NCBI RefSeq assembly: GCF_020567425.1
Contig: NZ_JAJCVJ010000001.1
Coordinates: 620,001-684,000, forward strand
Source of the DNA: Salinirubrum litoreum
GTDB lineage: Archaea; Halobacteriota; Halobacteria; Halobacteriales; Haloferacaceae
Direction: 5' to 3'
DNA length: 64,000 nt
In this document: positions 1 through 9,162 of the stretch, in pieces
Numbering within the stretch: the stretch's first letter is position 1
How the letters are laid out: the number at the start of each line of letters is the position of its first letter
The notes under the pieces: generated by a model
What the model saw: only the letters and a program-made list of their open reading frames with translations
The model's database searches: none
What the model was told of the DNA's origin: nothing
Program-made: the position numbers and the translations under genes

Positions 1-133
1 GAGACGCGTCCCGAGGAGATAGTCGAGCGACCTGATTCTCGGGAGTCGAGAGCCGCACGCTCCGACGCGAGACGTGATGTCTGCTCCCGGCGAACGCTGG
101 ACCCGCCGAAAAATCGAAACGAAGTGCTCGCGA

Positions 134-1450
134 CTACGGGCGGAGTCGCTCGCCGCGAGCGGGTGAGATACTCTCCCCCATCGGCGGGTAGTCGAAGTAG
201 TCCTCGGGGTCCACATCGGCGATGCTCCCGTCGGCGATGGCCTCCAGCGTCACGTCGAAGCCGACGACCGTCGCTTGCAGGTAGCGGCCGAACGCCTTCT
301 GGCCGATCTGGTCGGTCTGGAAGGAGGTCTCGTACAGCATCCCGGCCGCGTTCGTCTGCGGCGTCAGGGCGTCCAGATACGACCCCCACAGCGGGAAGTA
401 GCCGTACCGGGTCGTGCTGTCGAAGACGCTGTTGCCCTTCTCGGCCAGCGCGTTGGCGACCAGCGCGTTCAACTGGAGCGACCGCGTGCTGGTCGCCTCG
501 TCGAGGAACGGGTTGACGGCCTGCTGAATCGGTTCGTAGTCCGGCGGGTAGAACAGCGACCGGTCGCGGTACGCCGGGCCGAACGCGGCCATGATCGCCA
601 GCAGGCTCTGTTTCTGTGGCCCCTTGCCACCGCTGTCGGGCACGAGGTTCCCGCCCCGGTGGTGGTGGGTGATCGCGTAGTCCGGATCGGCTTCGAGGTA
701 CGACCGGGTGACTGCCCGGACCTCCGGCGTCAGACGGAGGCCGCTGCTGAACAGCGTGTACCCCTCGTACTCCAGATCGAAGAACCGGTTCGCGAACCAC
801 GACCCCTGATCCTCGTCGTCGGGCGCGTCGAAGTCCGTGACGATGCTGAAGTCGCGGTTCATGTCGTAGCCGGACGGCGTGCCGGACGGCGAAGAGTAGT
901 GATAGTACGGTTCGTACGTCGAGTCGGACGGGGACCACGGCTGGGTGTTGGTCCGCCGGCCGACGATCTCCTCGCGACCGTCGTCGTCGTAGTCGTAGGC
1001 GAACACCGCGCCGTCGGGGTTGACACGCGGGATCACGGTCAGCGTGATCTCGTCGAGGATGCGGTCGACCTGTCGCCCGTTGCCGAGTGCGAGTTTCCGG
1101 AGGAGTTTCAGCGCCACCTCTGTCCCGGAGGCTTCGTCGCCGTGGATCTGTGTGATGATGTGGACGTTCGTGTCGCCCTCACCCACCTGCATCTCCCAGA
1201 CGGTGCCGGCACCGCCGGCCGATTCGGTGAGCGCCCGAAGCGAGGTCCGGTCGCTCTGGCGGTGGATCTGCTGGAGCGCCGCCGCGAGTTGTTCGTTGTC
1301 GTGGAAGGCGTTGAGGTTGATCGCCTGTGGCGACCCCCGCCGGGGACCGCCGGGTCGATACACGTCGTCGTTCTGTCCTGCGACCGTCGTCGTCGCGCCG
1401 CCAGCGAGCGTCGTCAGGCCGGTCAGTTTGAGGAAGGTTCGTCGGTCCAT
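134..1450 (-). CDS. M14 family zinc carboxypeptidase, Tat-exported
   Basis: A 438-aa protein likely to be a secreted metallocarboxypeptidase removing C-terminal residues from peptides. The N-terminus (MDRRTFLKLTGLTTLAGG) is a clear twin-arginine signal, so it should be exported folded. Around residue 100 it has HGDEASG, the M14 HxxE zinc-ligand pair, and further on HHHRGG, which can supply the third zinc His; YETSFQ near the C-terminus may hold the catalytic Glu. The frame is open upstream to a GTG at 1525, about 25 nt from a TATA-like TTTAAG, but the Tat signal argues for the ATG at 1450 with a leader of about 75 nt. Family assignment is good; the substrate is unknown. Confidence 0.85.
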   Translation of the reverse strand: MDRRTFLKLTGLTTLAGGATTTVAGQNDDVYRPGGPRRGSPQAINLNAFHDNEQLAAALQQIHRQSDRTSLRALTESAGGAGTVWEMQVGEGDTNVHIITQIHGDEASGTEVALKLLRKLALGNGRQVDRILDEITLTVIPRVNPDGAVFAYDYDDDGREEIVGRRTNTQPWSPSDSTYEPYYHYSSPSGTPSGYDMNRDFSIVTDFDAPDDEDQGSWFANRFFDLEYEGYTLFSSGLRLTPEVRAVTRSYLEADPDYAITHHHRGGNLVPDSGGKGPQKQSLLAIMAAFGPAYRDRSLFYPPDYEPIQQAVNPFLDEATSTRSLQLNALVANALAEKGNSVFDSTTRYGYFPLWGSYLDALTPQTNAAGMLYETSFQTDQIGQKAFGRYLQATVVGFDVTLEAIADGSIADVDPEDYFDYPPMGESISPARGERLRP

Positions 1451-1558
1451 GGTGTACTGCGGGGGGCCATCGCCACAGACAGCCGTCGCTCGGCGTCTCC
1501 TGGGGCGACGAGACCACCCCCGCACGCCCTGACTTCACCGCCCACGGGCTTAAATTCG

Positions 1559-1573
1559 TGTGAACAGTTCACA
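1559..1573. promoter_or_regulatory. perfect palindrome upstream of the carboxypeptidase promoter
   Basis: TGTGAACAGTTCACA is a 15-bp perfect inverted repeat around a central A. It lies just upstream of the TATA-like TTTAAG (1550-1555, minus strand) that would serve the carboxypeptidase gene. Its size and place fit an operator for a dimeric repressor or activator. No binding protein can be named. Confidence 0.45.
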
Positions 1574-1698
1574 GGAGTAAAATGTCCGCTACCGGACTGG
1601 TCCCGGCGTGGACCTGTTCTCCCCGAGACAGCGGTCGGGAGCGACAGCCACCGCCGGGTCGGTGAGTGCGACAACCACCGACCCGGTCGCCGAGTCCC

Positions 1699-2457
1699 TC
1701 ACCCACCGAGGTAGGCGTCGATGACGCGCTCGTCGTTCAGCACTTCTTCTGGGGTGCCGGTCGTCAGCACCGACCCCTGATCGAGGACGACGATGCGCTC
1801 CACCAGGTCGGCCAGCGTCTCGATCTCGTGTTCGATGATCAGGAACGCCCGCCCCTCCTCGGCGTGGAGTCGCCGGACGTGTTCGACGATCCGTTTCTGG
1901 AGGGTGGGGTTGACGCCGGCGAAGGGTTCGTCCAGCATGAGTAGATCGGGATCGAGCATCAGCGCGCGAGCGACCTCCAGCAGCTTTCGCTGGCCGCCGG
2001 AGAGCGTCGCGGCGTAGTCGTCCGCGACCTCGGTGAGTTCGAAGATGTCCAGCAGTCGCTCGACGCGGTCGGCGATCTGGGTCTCGTGCTCGGCGACTGC
2101 TCCCTCCCGGAACACCGCCATCGGCGCACGCTCGCCGGGGTTGTCCGGATCGCCCAGTGCGACGTTCTCCCGCACCGTCATCGTCGTCAACTCCCGCGAC
2201 TGCTGGAAGGTTCTGACGAGTCCCTGCCGGGCCAGGGCGTGCGGTTCGGCGTCGGTCACGTCATCGCCTGCGAGCCGAACCGTCCCGGAATCGGGCGACA
2301 GATGGCCCGACACGAGGTCGAACGTCGTCGTCTTGCCCGCGCCGTTCGGCCCGATGAGGCCGACGAGTTCGCCGGACTCGACCGAGAACGTCGCACCGTC
2401 TACGGCCTGCACGCCTCGGAAGGCCTTCGAGAGGCCGTCGACTTCGAGTAGACTCAT
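1699..2457 (-). CDS. livG: ABC transporter ATP-binding protein, LivG type
   Basis: A 252-aa ATPase of a branched-chain-amino-acid-type ABC importer. Walker A is GPNGAGKTT near residue 37, the signature is LSGGQRK near 150, and Walker B is LLMLDEPF near 173. The C-terminal tail (IVVLDQGSVLTTG, GTPEEV) is typical of LivG. The start at 2457 is chosen because its ATG overlaps the TGA of the preceding permease gene (ATGA) and the frame upstream is not LivG-like. It is the last gene of the four-gene operon; a LivF partner is not seen next to it. Confidence 0.9.
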   Translation of the reverse strand: MSLLEVDGLSKAFRGVQAVDGATFSVESGELVGLIGPNGAGKTTTFDLVSGHLSPDSGTVRLAGDDVTDAEPHALARQGLVRTFQQSRELTTMTVRENVALGDPDNPGERAPMAVFREGAVAEHETQIADRVERLLDIFELTEVADDYAATLSGGQRKLLEVARALMLDPDLLMLDEPFAGVNPTLQKRIVEHVRRLHAEEGRAFLIIEHEIETLADLVERIVVLDQGSVLTTGTPEEVLNDERVIDAYLGG

Positions 2458-3572
2458 CTGTCCACCCCCAGTTCCTCGGGGTCGCCGAACAGTCCCTGCG
2501 GCCGGTAGCGGATGATGACCATCAGCAGGAGGCCGACCATGATCAGCCGCACCGACGCGAACTGATCGGCCGACACCGCCGGGATCTCGCCGTTCAGGAA
2601 GCGGGTCAGGAGGCGGAAGCCGACGATGATACCGACACCGACGACGACCGCCCAGTCGGTGCCCGGCCCGCCGACGAGCATCCCGACCCAGACCGTCACG
2701 GTCACGCTGATCGTGAACAGCCCCGGCGAGATGGCACCGAGGGTGAAGGCGTACACCGCCCCGGCCGCACCCGCGATGGCCGCGCCGTAGACGAACGCCC
2801 AGAGTTTGTAGCCGAACACGTCCTTCCCGAGCGTCTCTGCGACACGCTCGTCGGCCCGGATCGCCCGCAGGACGCGGCCGTACGGCGAGTCGGTCAGTCG
2901 GCGCACCCCGGCGTAGGTCACGAGCAGAAGCCCTAAGAGCAGAACCGCCGTGATCAGACTCGCCTCGTTCGCCGAGTCGGTCAGGTCCGAGATCGGCGTC
3001 GGGATGGACAGCAGGCCGATGCCGCCGCCGGTCACCGACTGGAAACTCCCGAGCAGATCGTGGAGAATCTCCGCGACCGCCAGCGTCACGATGGCGAGGA
3101 AGTCCCCGCGCAGGCGGAGCGTCGTCACACCCAGCAGGCCGCCGAGGAGCGCCGCCGCGAGCACCGCGCCGACGACGCCGACCGGCCACGGGAGTCCGAG
3201 TCCGATGCCGACACTCGGCGCGTTGGCCGTCAGCAGGCCGGCGGTGTAGCCGCCGACCGCGAAGAAGACGACGTGGCCGAAGTTCACCAGTCCGGTGTGG
3301 CCGAACTGGAGGTTCAGGCCGACGACGAGCAGGCCGAAGAGGAGAAACAGCGAGAACTCCTCGACGAACACCAGCAGTCCGGGCGGGACCGCCACGAACA
3401 GCGGTGTGAACAGGAGGACGAGTGCGAAGACGACGAAGCCACCCCCGAGCGGTCCGGCGACACGAGGTCCGTCCGCCAGCAGACCGCCGAGTCTGTCGGC
3501 CACGCCATCGACTGCACCCTCGCCTGTCTCGTCCGCCTGTTGTGCGCTCGCGTCCGGGTCGTCGGTCGCCAT
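2454..3572 (-). CDS. livM: branched-chain amino acid ABC transporter permease, LivM type
   Basis: A 372-aa integral membrane protein with roughly ten hydrophobic segments and a short acidic N-terminal extension (about 50 residues). The LivM-family loop (GRVLRAIRADERVAETLG) couples to the ATPase. The ATG at 3572 is supported by a strong Shine-Dalgarno GGAGGTGATC about 7 nt upstream; an in-frame start 21 nt earlier is less likely. It lies between livH and livG, overlapping livG by 4 nt, and should form the membrane channel with LivH. Confidence 0.9.
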   Translation of the reverse strand: MATDDPDASAQQADETGEGAVDGVADRLGGLLADGPRVAGPLGGGFVVFALVLLFTPLFVAVPPGLLVFVEEFSLFLLFGLLVVGLNLQFGHTGLVNFGHVVFFAVGGYTAGLLTANAPSVGIGLGLPWPVGVVGAVLAAALLGGLLGVTTLRLRGDFLAIVTLAVAEILHDLLGSFQSVTGGGIGLLSIPTPISDLTDSANEASLITAVLLLGLLLVTYAGVRRLTDSPYGRVLRAIRADERVAETLGKDVFGYKLWAFVYGAAIAGAAGAVYAFTLGAISPGLFTISVTVTVWVGMLVGGPGTDWAVVVGVGIIVGFRLLTRFLNGEIPAVSADQFASVRLIMVGLLLMVIIRYRPQGLFGDPEELGVDR

Positions 3573-3648
3573 CAGCCGATCACCTCCGGGCACCGAGGCG
3601 CACGGAACCGATCCGCCGGGGACCGGTTCGCGGCGTACCGACCCGCCG

Positions 3649-4530
3649 TCATGCCCGCACCTCCTCGCCGGTGATGCCGCCCGGCCGGACCAACAGGACG
3701 ACGATGAGGACGACGAACGCCATCGTCGTCCCGAGTTCCGTCGCCCACGTCGGCAGGAAGGCGATGGAGAAGGAGATGGTGATGCCGAGGACGTACGCCC
3801 CGACGACCGCGCCGTAGACGCTCCCCGCGCCGCCGAGGATGGCGGCGGTGATCACGAGCAGGAGTTGGCTGAAGCCGGTGCCGGGCGTCGCCCCCTGCCC
3901 GACCGCGAGCATGTAGCCCGCGAGTCCCGCGAAGCCGGAGGCGATGAGCCAGACCAGCGCCCGGACCGTCTTCGTCTCGATGCCGGTCACGCGGGCCAGC
4001 GCCTCGTTGTCCGACATCGCCCGCATCGCCTTCCCGGTCTGCGTCCGGGTCAGGAACAGGTGGACCGCGACGACCGCGACCGCCGTCGTCCCGATGAGCA
4101 GGAGGTGCTGCCCGGTGACGAAGAAGCCCAGGTCGTCGAACCTGAAGGTCGGCGCGTCGAGGTTCACGAACCGCTTCTCGGGCGTGGCGACCAGCCGAAT
4201 CCCGTTTCTGAGCACCAGACCGAGCCCGATAGAGGTGAGCAGGAGCGGAATCGGGCCGGTGTCCGACAGTGGCTCGAAGACGACCCACGCCAGTCCCCAC
4301 CCGACGACTGCCGAGACGAGCATCACCGGGAGCAGGGCGCCGAGCACCGGCAGGCCGAGCATCTCGGCACCGATGAAGCCGATGTACGCGCCGACGGTCA
4401 TGAACTCGCCGTGGGCGAAGTTGATCATGTTCACCAGTCCGTAGATCATGGTGAACCCGATGGCGCCGACCGCGATGTACGACCCCGTGACCAGCCCGAA
4501 GATCAGTTCCTGGACGAATGGCAGTTCCAT
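3649..4530 (-). CDS. livH: branched-chain amino acid ABC transporter permease, LivH type
   Basis: A 293-aa permease that starts MELPFVQELIFG and has the LivH-type segment MIYGLVNMINFAHGEFMTVG near residue 30. The ATPase-contact loop (TGKAMRAMSDNEALARVTGI) is present. It follows the substrate-binding protein gene by 6 nt and is clearly in the same operon. It pairs with LivM to form the translocation path. Confidence 0.92.
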   Translation of the reverse strand: MELPFVQELIFGLVTGSYIAVGAIGFTMIYGLVNMINFAHGEFMTVGAYIGFIGAEMLGLPVLGALLPVMLVSAVVGWGLAWVVFEPLSDTGPIPLLLTSIGLGLVLRNGIRLVATPEKRFVNLDAPTFRFDDLGFFVTGQHLLLIGTTAVAVVAVHLFLTRTQTGKAMRAMSDNEALARVTGIETKTVRALVWLIASGFAGLAGYMLAVGQGATPGTGFSQLLLVITAAILGGAGSVYGAVVGAYVLGITISFSIAFLPTWATELGTTMAFVVLIVVLLVRPGGITGEEVRA

Positions 4531-4536
4531 GTGTCG

Positions 4537-5931
4537 TCAGTAGCTCTCGACGAGTCCCTTCAGGTCGTCTGCCTTCACGGTCCCCTCTATCTCGAAGCCG
4601 TCCGGCGTGACACTGGAGACCGTCACGTCGCCGAAGACGTTCCCGAAGTCGGTGAAGTCCACCGGCGTCGCGGCCCCGTCGTAGTTGATCTCCTCCCCGT
4701 TCGCCAGGGCCTCCTTCCCTTCGGCGAACGTGGAGACCGTCGTGCCGCCCTCGCGGGCGACCGGGCCGAGATTCTGCTGGATCGTCTCCGGGTCGGCACT
4801 GCCGCCGCGTTCGACGGCGAGTGCGACGACGTTCGTCGCGTCGTACGCCGCCACGCCCCAGGTGTGGATGTCCGCGTCGCCGGCCTCGCGGAACTTCTCG
4901 ACGAAACTGTCGTAGTTCGGTCCCTCGCTGGACCCGGCGGCGATCCACGCCCCCTCCGCCTGTTCGCCGACGTTCTCGATGAGGTCGGGGTCGCGGAGCC
5001 CGTCTTCGAGGAGGAGTTGCCTGCCGTAGCCGGCACTGTCCCACTCGCGGACGATCGTCGTCGCGTCCTGCAGGCCGACCGCGAGCGCCCACGCGTCGAA
5101 GTCTGCCTCGAACAGCGTGTTCAGTTCCGACTGGTACGAGGCCTTCCCCTCGGAGACCTCCACCTGCTTGGTGACGGTGCCGCCGTTGCCCTCGTAGGCG
5201 TTCCGGAAGGACTCGGCCCACGAGCGTTCACCCTGGCTCGTCCCGTTGAGGATGCCCATGGTGGAGACGTCCTGATCGAGGACGTACTGGGCCGCGCCGA
5301 GCGTCCCGACGGTGTCGCCGATGACGGTCCGCCAGACCCAGCCGTCGTCGTCCAGCGTCTCGGTGCCCTTGTCGCCACCGCGCGTGTCCAGCGAGGTCGC
5401 GCCGGGCCAGGGTGTGACGACCGGGACCGCCGTCTCCTGGAGGAAGTCGAACAGTGGCGTGATCTCACTCGAGAAGAGACCGAGGATGGCCGGGACCTCG
5501 TCGTTGTTCACGAGTTGGTTGACGACGGTCCGGGCCTCCTGAGGGTTGACGGCCGTGTCGCGCCGACTGACCGACACCTCCGCACCGAGGATACCGCCCG
5601 CCTCGTTGATCTCCCTGATCGCCAGGTCGGTCGACTGTGAGGCGGCCGGTTGCAGGAAGTCCCACTTCCCGGTCAACGAGGCCGGTTGGCCGAAGGTGAT
5701 CGACTCCGGACCGGTCTCCGTCTCCGTCTCGGTCGCGGTGTCGGTGTCGTCGCCCCCACCCGTCTCGTCGCCGCCACTGGTCGGCGTACTCGCACCGTCG
5801 CCGCCGTCGACGCCGACACAGCCAGCCAGACTCCCGATTCCGGCGAGTCCGGTCACGCCGGCGTACTTCAGCACCGTGCGCCTGTTCGTCGCGTCGTGGG
5901 TCTCGTCCGTGTCGTCGATGTTCCGTGCCAT
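4537..5931 (-). CDS. ABC transporter substrate-binding lipoprotein, LivK/amide type
   Basis: A 464-aa periplasmic-binding-fold protein (type I, Leu/Ile/Val-binding family). The N-terminus has a twin-arginine motif (NRRTVLKYAG) ending in a lipobox with Cys (GSLAGC), followed by a Thr/Glu/Gly-rich linker, so it is a Tat lipoprotein tethered outside the cell. The body starts SITFGQPASLTGKW and contains RDTAVNPQEA, typical of the family. First gene of the operon with LivH, LivM and LivG. The ligand cannot be read from sequence; amino acids, amides or urea-like compounds are possible. Confidence 0.88.
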   Translation of the reverse strand: MARNIDDTDETHDATNRRTVLKYAGVTGLAGIGSLAGCVGVDGGDGASTPTSGGDETGGGDDTDTATETETETGPESITFGQPASLTGKWDFLQPAASQSTDLAIREINEAGGILGAEVSVSRRDTAVNPQEARTVVNQLVNNDEVPAILGLFSSEITPLFDFLQETAVPVVTPWPGATSLDTRGGDKGTETLDDDGWVWRTVIGDTVGTLGAAQYVLDQDVSTMGILNGTSQGERSWAESFRNAYEGNGGTVTKQVEVSEGKASYQSELNTLFEADFDAWALAVGLQDATTIVREWDSAGYGRQLLLEDGLRDPDLIENVGEQAEGAWIAAGSSEGPNYDSFVEKFREAGDADIHTWGVAAYDATNVVALAVERGGSADPETIQQNLGPVAREGGTTVSTFAEGKEALANGEEINYDGAATPVDFTDFGNVFGDVTVSSVTPDGFEIEGTVKADDLKGLVESY

Positions 5932-5977
5932 AATTTCACTCGGTGTACGTCCACACGCCTCAATCCATCAGCCCCTC

Positions 5978-5988
5978 CTAAGTATTCC
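5978..5988 (-). promoter_or_regulatory. TATA-like box for the liv operon
   Basis: The minus-strand sequence GAATACTTAGG lies about 50 nt upstream of the substrate-binding protein start, giving a leader of about 25 nt. Confidence 0.4.
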
Positions 5989-6188
5989 GGCACTGGCGGG
6001 ACAGGTTCGGCCGAAATTAAGGCGAGAAGTGCATTGGTGTCACGTTTCGGCGGACGAGCCGCCGGTTACCAGGAGATATTCGAATAGTTTCACTCGATAC
6101 CGAGTTCACGTGTGCCGGGTGCCGTCGGGGACGAGCGAGGTCGTCGGACGGCGGTGATGGGTTCGCGGGGCTGTCCGCGTATAAGAAG

Positions 6189-6197
6189 GCTTATTCG
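6189..6197 (+). promoter_or_regulatory. TATA-like box for secF-secD
   Basis: GCTTATTCG is centred 27 nt before the secF ATG, so transcription should begin at or next to the start codon (leaderless). Confidence 0.5.
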
Positions 6198-6219
6198 GCG
6201 CGCATGACCACCGGCCACC

Positions 6220-7095
6220 ATGGTAGCGTTCGAAGTACCGGAGGTAGACTACACCCGGTACACGAATCGTCAACTCGCGGCCGTCCCGCTCGCGATCCTC
6301 GCACTCGCCCTCCTCGTGATCGTCGGCTGGACCGTCGTGACTGGCGCGCCGGTGAACCTCGGCATCGAGTTCACCGGTGGAACAGAACTGCGAATCGACG
6401 CGCAGGGCGTCTCGGAGGCAGAGATCGCAAACAGCTTCTCACAGTCGCCGGAGTCGATCCGACTCGTCCCGGAGGACGGCACCTACATCGTGACGTTCCA
6501 GACCGCCGAGGGCGCGGCCGGTGACGGCACCGACTTCGCAGAGGAGGCCAGAGACGCCGGCTTCTCGGTCAGATCGAGCAGTACCGTCTCTCCGACGTTC
6601 GGCGGTGACCTCCAGCAGGAGGCGCTGATCGGCCTCGTGGTCGCGTTCACCGGGATGGCGGTGCTCGTCTTCGCGATGTTCCGCGTGTTCGTGCCGAGTG
6701 TCGCGGTCGTCGTCTCCGCGTTCTCGGACATCGTGATCCCGCTCGCGCTGATGAACCTGTTCGGGATCAAACTCTCACTGGGGACCATCGCGGCGCTCCT
6801 GATGATCATCGGGTACAGCGTCGACTCCGACATCCTGCTGAACAACCACATCCTCCGGCGGTCGGGTGACTTCTACGAGTCCACCTACCGGGCGATGCGG
6901 ACAGGCGTGACGATGACGCTCACGTCGCTGTCGGCGATGATCGTCATGACCGTCACCGCGACGCTGTTCGGCATCCAACTGCTCGCGGCCATCGGGACCG
7001 TGCTCGCGTTCGGTCTCGCGGTCGACCTGATGAACACCTACATGCTCAATCTCAGTCTCCTGCGCTGGTACAAGTTCGAGGGGATCGCACGATGA
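6220..7095 (+). CDS. secF: protein translocase subunit SecF
   Basis: A 291-aa RND-type membrane protein that helps the Sec pathway complete protein export using the ion gradient. It has one N-terminal transmembrane segment, the FTGGTELRI motif in the first external domain, then a cluster of five membrane segments with the family loop SVDSDILLNNHILRR. The gene overlaps secD by 4 nt (ATGA), so translation is coupled. The secF-before-secD order is that described for haloarchaea and opposite to bacteria. Confidence 0.95.
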   Translation: MVAFEVPEVDYTRYTNRQLAAVPLAILALALLVIVGWTVVTGAPVNLGIEFTGGTELRIDAQGVSEAEIANSFSQSPESIRLVPEDGTYIVTFQTAEGAAGDGTDFAEEARDAGFSVRSSSTVSPTFGGDLQQEALIGLVVAFTGMAVLVFAMFRVFVPSVAVVVSAFSDIVIPLALMNLFGIKLSLGTIAALLMIIGYSVDSDILLNNHILRRSGDFYESTYRAMRTGVTMTLTSLSAMIVMTVTATLFGIQLLAAIGTVLAFGLAVDLMNTYMLNLSLLRWYKFEGIAR

Positions 7096-8720
7096 GCGTG
7101 GCCGGTATCTACACCACGGCCCGCGAGAACTGGCGGGTGACGTTCCTCGTCTTCGTGCTGATCCTCTCCAGTGTCGCGCTGTTCGCGCCGACCGGCGGCG
7201 GCACCGGCGCGGACGCCGCGCCGAACAGCACCGTGACGAACGGCACGACCCCGGCTCCGACGGTGAACGACACCGGTGACTCCGGGATGACCAACCTCCA
7301 GTACGGGATTCAACTCTCCGGCGGGACCCGTATCCGGGCACCGTTGCAGGGCTACGTCGCGAACGACGTAGACATCGGCGGACGGGACTCGACCGCCGTC
7401 GAGCAGGCGGTCGCCGCCGAACTGCCGAACACCGACGCGGGCGACGTGACCGTCCGCGGCCCGAGTTCGGAGTTCAACCGCAACACGCCCGCCATCGAAC
7501 TGACCTCGAACGCCACGCAGTCGGAGTTCACCGCCGCACTCGACGCGGCCGGTGTCGAGTACGGCGCGGTCTCGTCGGGCGTGACCGGCGAGACGCGCGA
7601 GGAGACGGTCCGCGTCCTCCGAAGCAAGATCAACCAGGCCGGACTCTCCGGCGGGTCGGTGACGACGATCACCGACGAGTCCGGACAGCGTTTCGTGGTC
7701 GTCACGGTGCCGAACGAGAACCCGGAGTCGGTGGTCGACCTCGTCCAGAGCCGCGGTGAAGTCGAAGTCCTCGCGTACTACCCGACCGAGGAGAACAACG
7801 AGACGGTCTACCGCAACCGGACCGTGCTGACGCAGGACGACTTCGCCAACATCGGCGTCGCCGAACAACAACAGAGCGGCGGCGGTGCGTTCGTTCCGGT
7901 GCAGGTCCGCGAGGAGGCCGCGCCGCGCTTCCAAGCGGACATGGTCGAGACCGGCATCGCCCGCCCCGGCGGGAGTGGCTGTGGCTGGCCGAGCGAGAGC
8001 GGGACCTGTCTGCTCGTGACGGTCGACGACCGTGTGGTCGCCTCCTACGGGATGCGCGCGAGTCTCGCCGAGTCGATGGTCGACGGCTCGTGGGTGCAAG
8101 ACTCCGGCTTCCAACTGCTTGCAGCCAACATCAGCGAGGCGCAGTCGGTCGCCATCTCCCTGCGCGCCGGTGCGCTCCCGGCAGCACTCTCGGTCGCGGA
8201 GGGTGACGTCCTCTACGTCGCGCCCAGCCTCGGTGCCGAGTTCCGGACGAACTCGCTGATCACCGCGCTGATCGCCGTCTTCGCGGTCAGTGGTGTCGTC
8301 TTCGTCAGATACGGCGAGGCGAAGGTCGCGGCACCGATGGTCGTCACCGCACTCTCGGAGGTGCTCATCCTCCTCGGGTTCGCGGCGGCGATCGGCTATC
8401 CCCTCGATCTGTCGGTCATCGCCGGCTTCATCGCCGTCATCGGGACGGGGGTGGACGACCTCATCATCATCGCCGACGAGGTGATGTCCGAAGGCGAGGT
8501 GAACTCCCGGCGGGTGTTCCAGAGTCGCTTCCGGAAGGCGTTCTGGGTCATCGGCGCGGCCGCCGCGACGACGATCGTCGCCATGTCGCCGCTCGCCGTG
8601 CTGTCGCTGGGCGACCTGCAGGGCTTCGCCATCTTCACCATCCTCGGTGTGCTGGTCGGCGTCCTGCTGACCCGACCCGCCTACGGTGACATCCTGCGTG
8701 CGCTGCTGACCGAGCGCTGA
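7092..8720 (+). CDS. secD: protein translocase subunit SecD
   Basis: A 542-aa partner of SecF. It has an N-terminal membrane segment, a large external domain that starts with the SecD motif QLSGGTRIR near residue 75, and five C-terminal membrane segments including VIGTGVDDLIIIADE, which matches the conserved SecD loop. The start overlaps the secF stop. A T-rich stretch (CTTTTTG near 8761) follows the gene and may terminate the transcript. Confidence 0.95.
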   Translation: MSVAGIYTTARENWRVTFLVFVLILSSVALFAPTGGGTGADAAPNSTVTNGTTPAPTVNDTGDSGMTNLQYGIQLSGGTRIRAPLQGYVANDVDIGGRDSTAVEQAVAAELPNTDAGDVTVRGPSSEFNRNTPAIELTSNATQSEFTAALDAAGVEYGAVSSGVTGETREETVRVLRSKINQAGLSGGSVTTITDESGQRFVVVTVPNENPESVVDLVQSRGEVEVLAYYPTEENNETVYRNRTVLTQDDFANIGVAEQQQSGGGAFVPVQVREEAAPRFQADMVETGIARPGGSGCGWPSESGTCLLVTVDDRVVASYGMRASLAESMVDGSWVQDSGFQLLAANISEAQSVAISLRAGALPAALSVAEGDVLYVAPSLGAEFRTNSLITALIAVFAVSGVVFVRYGEAKVAAPMVVTALSEVLILLGFAAAIGYPLDLSVIAGFIAVIGTGVDDLIIIADEVMSEGEVNSRRVFQSRFRKAFWVIGAAAATTIVAMSPLAVLSLGDLQGFAIFTILGVLVGVLLTRPAYGDILRALLTER

Positions 8721-8904
8721 CGACGCCGAGACCCTCGGCGTCCACCGATCGACTGCAGAACTTTTTGCCGCATGTTCGGTCTAGATCCGGACAGTCACGG
8801 GTCTTTTCGAGTGACCACGAGTCAGGGGATTCTTGAGGCTTCGTGAGCAAATTATCATCCGAGAACAGCGCGACCGACCACAGGCGGTCTCCCACCACAG
8901 ACCC

Positions 8905-9132
8905 ATGCACGACGCAGACCTCGACGCCGACGAGCACGAAACGGCCGACCACACCGTGCCGCGCGCACTCCTCGACGCGGACGCGGAGGGTGTCGTCGCC
9001 GTCGTCACAGAGACGGGAGACGGCGGCGAGGAGTGTACGCTGTTCCCGGCCGACGCGGCCGAGGCGGAGTTGCCGACGACGTGGCTCTCCGCCGACGAGG
9101 ACTCGTTCGTCGCACTGTCCGAGATGCGCTGA
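8905..9132 (+). CDS. small conserved haloarchaeal protein, DUF7511-like
   Basis: A 75-aa acidic protein (MHDADLDADEHETAD at the start) with a C-terminal segment ECTLFPADAAEAELPTTWL and SADEDSFVALSEMR that resembles a small haloarchaeal protein family (DUF7511, from memory). Function unknown. The ATG at 8905 is preferred over an upstream in-frame start because the extension is not acidic and looks non-coding. It stands alone between secD and a convergent gene. Confidence 0.6.
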   Translation: MHDADLDADEHETADHTVPRALLDADAEGVVAVVTETGDGGEECTLFPADAAEAELPTTWLSADEDSFVALSEMR

Positions 9133-9162
9133 CCACACCGAAGCAGTTCTTTCTCTCGCTTC

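Noticed and set aside
8772-8846. A 24-codon frame (MFGLDPDSHGSFRV...) between secD and the next small gene
   Set aside because: Too short, no similarity, no clear promoter spacing; likely part of the untranslated region after secD.
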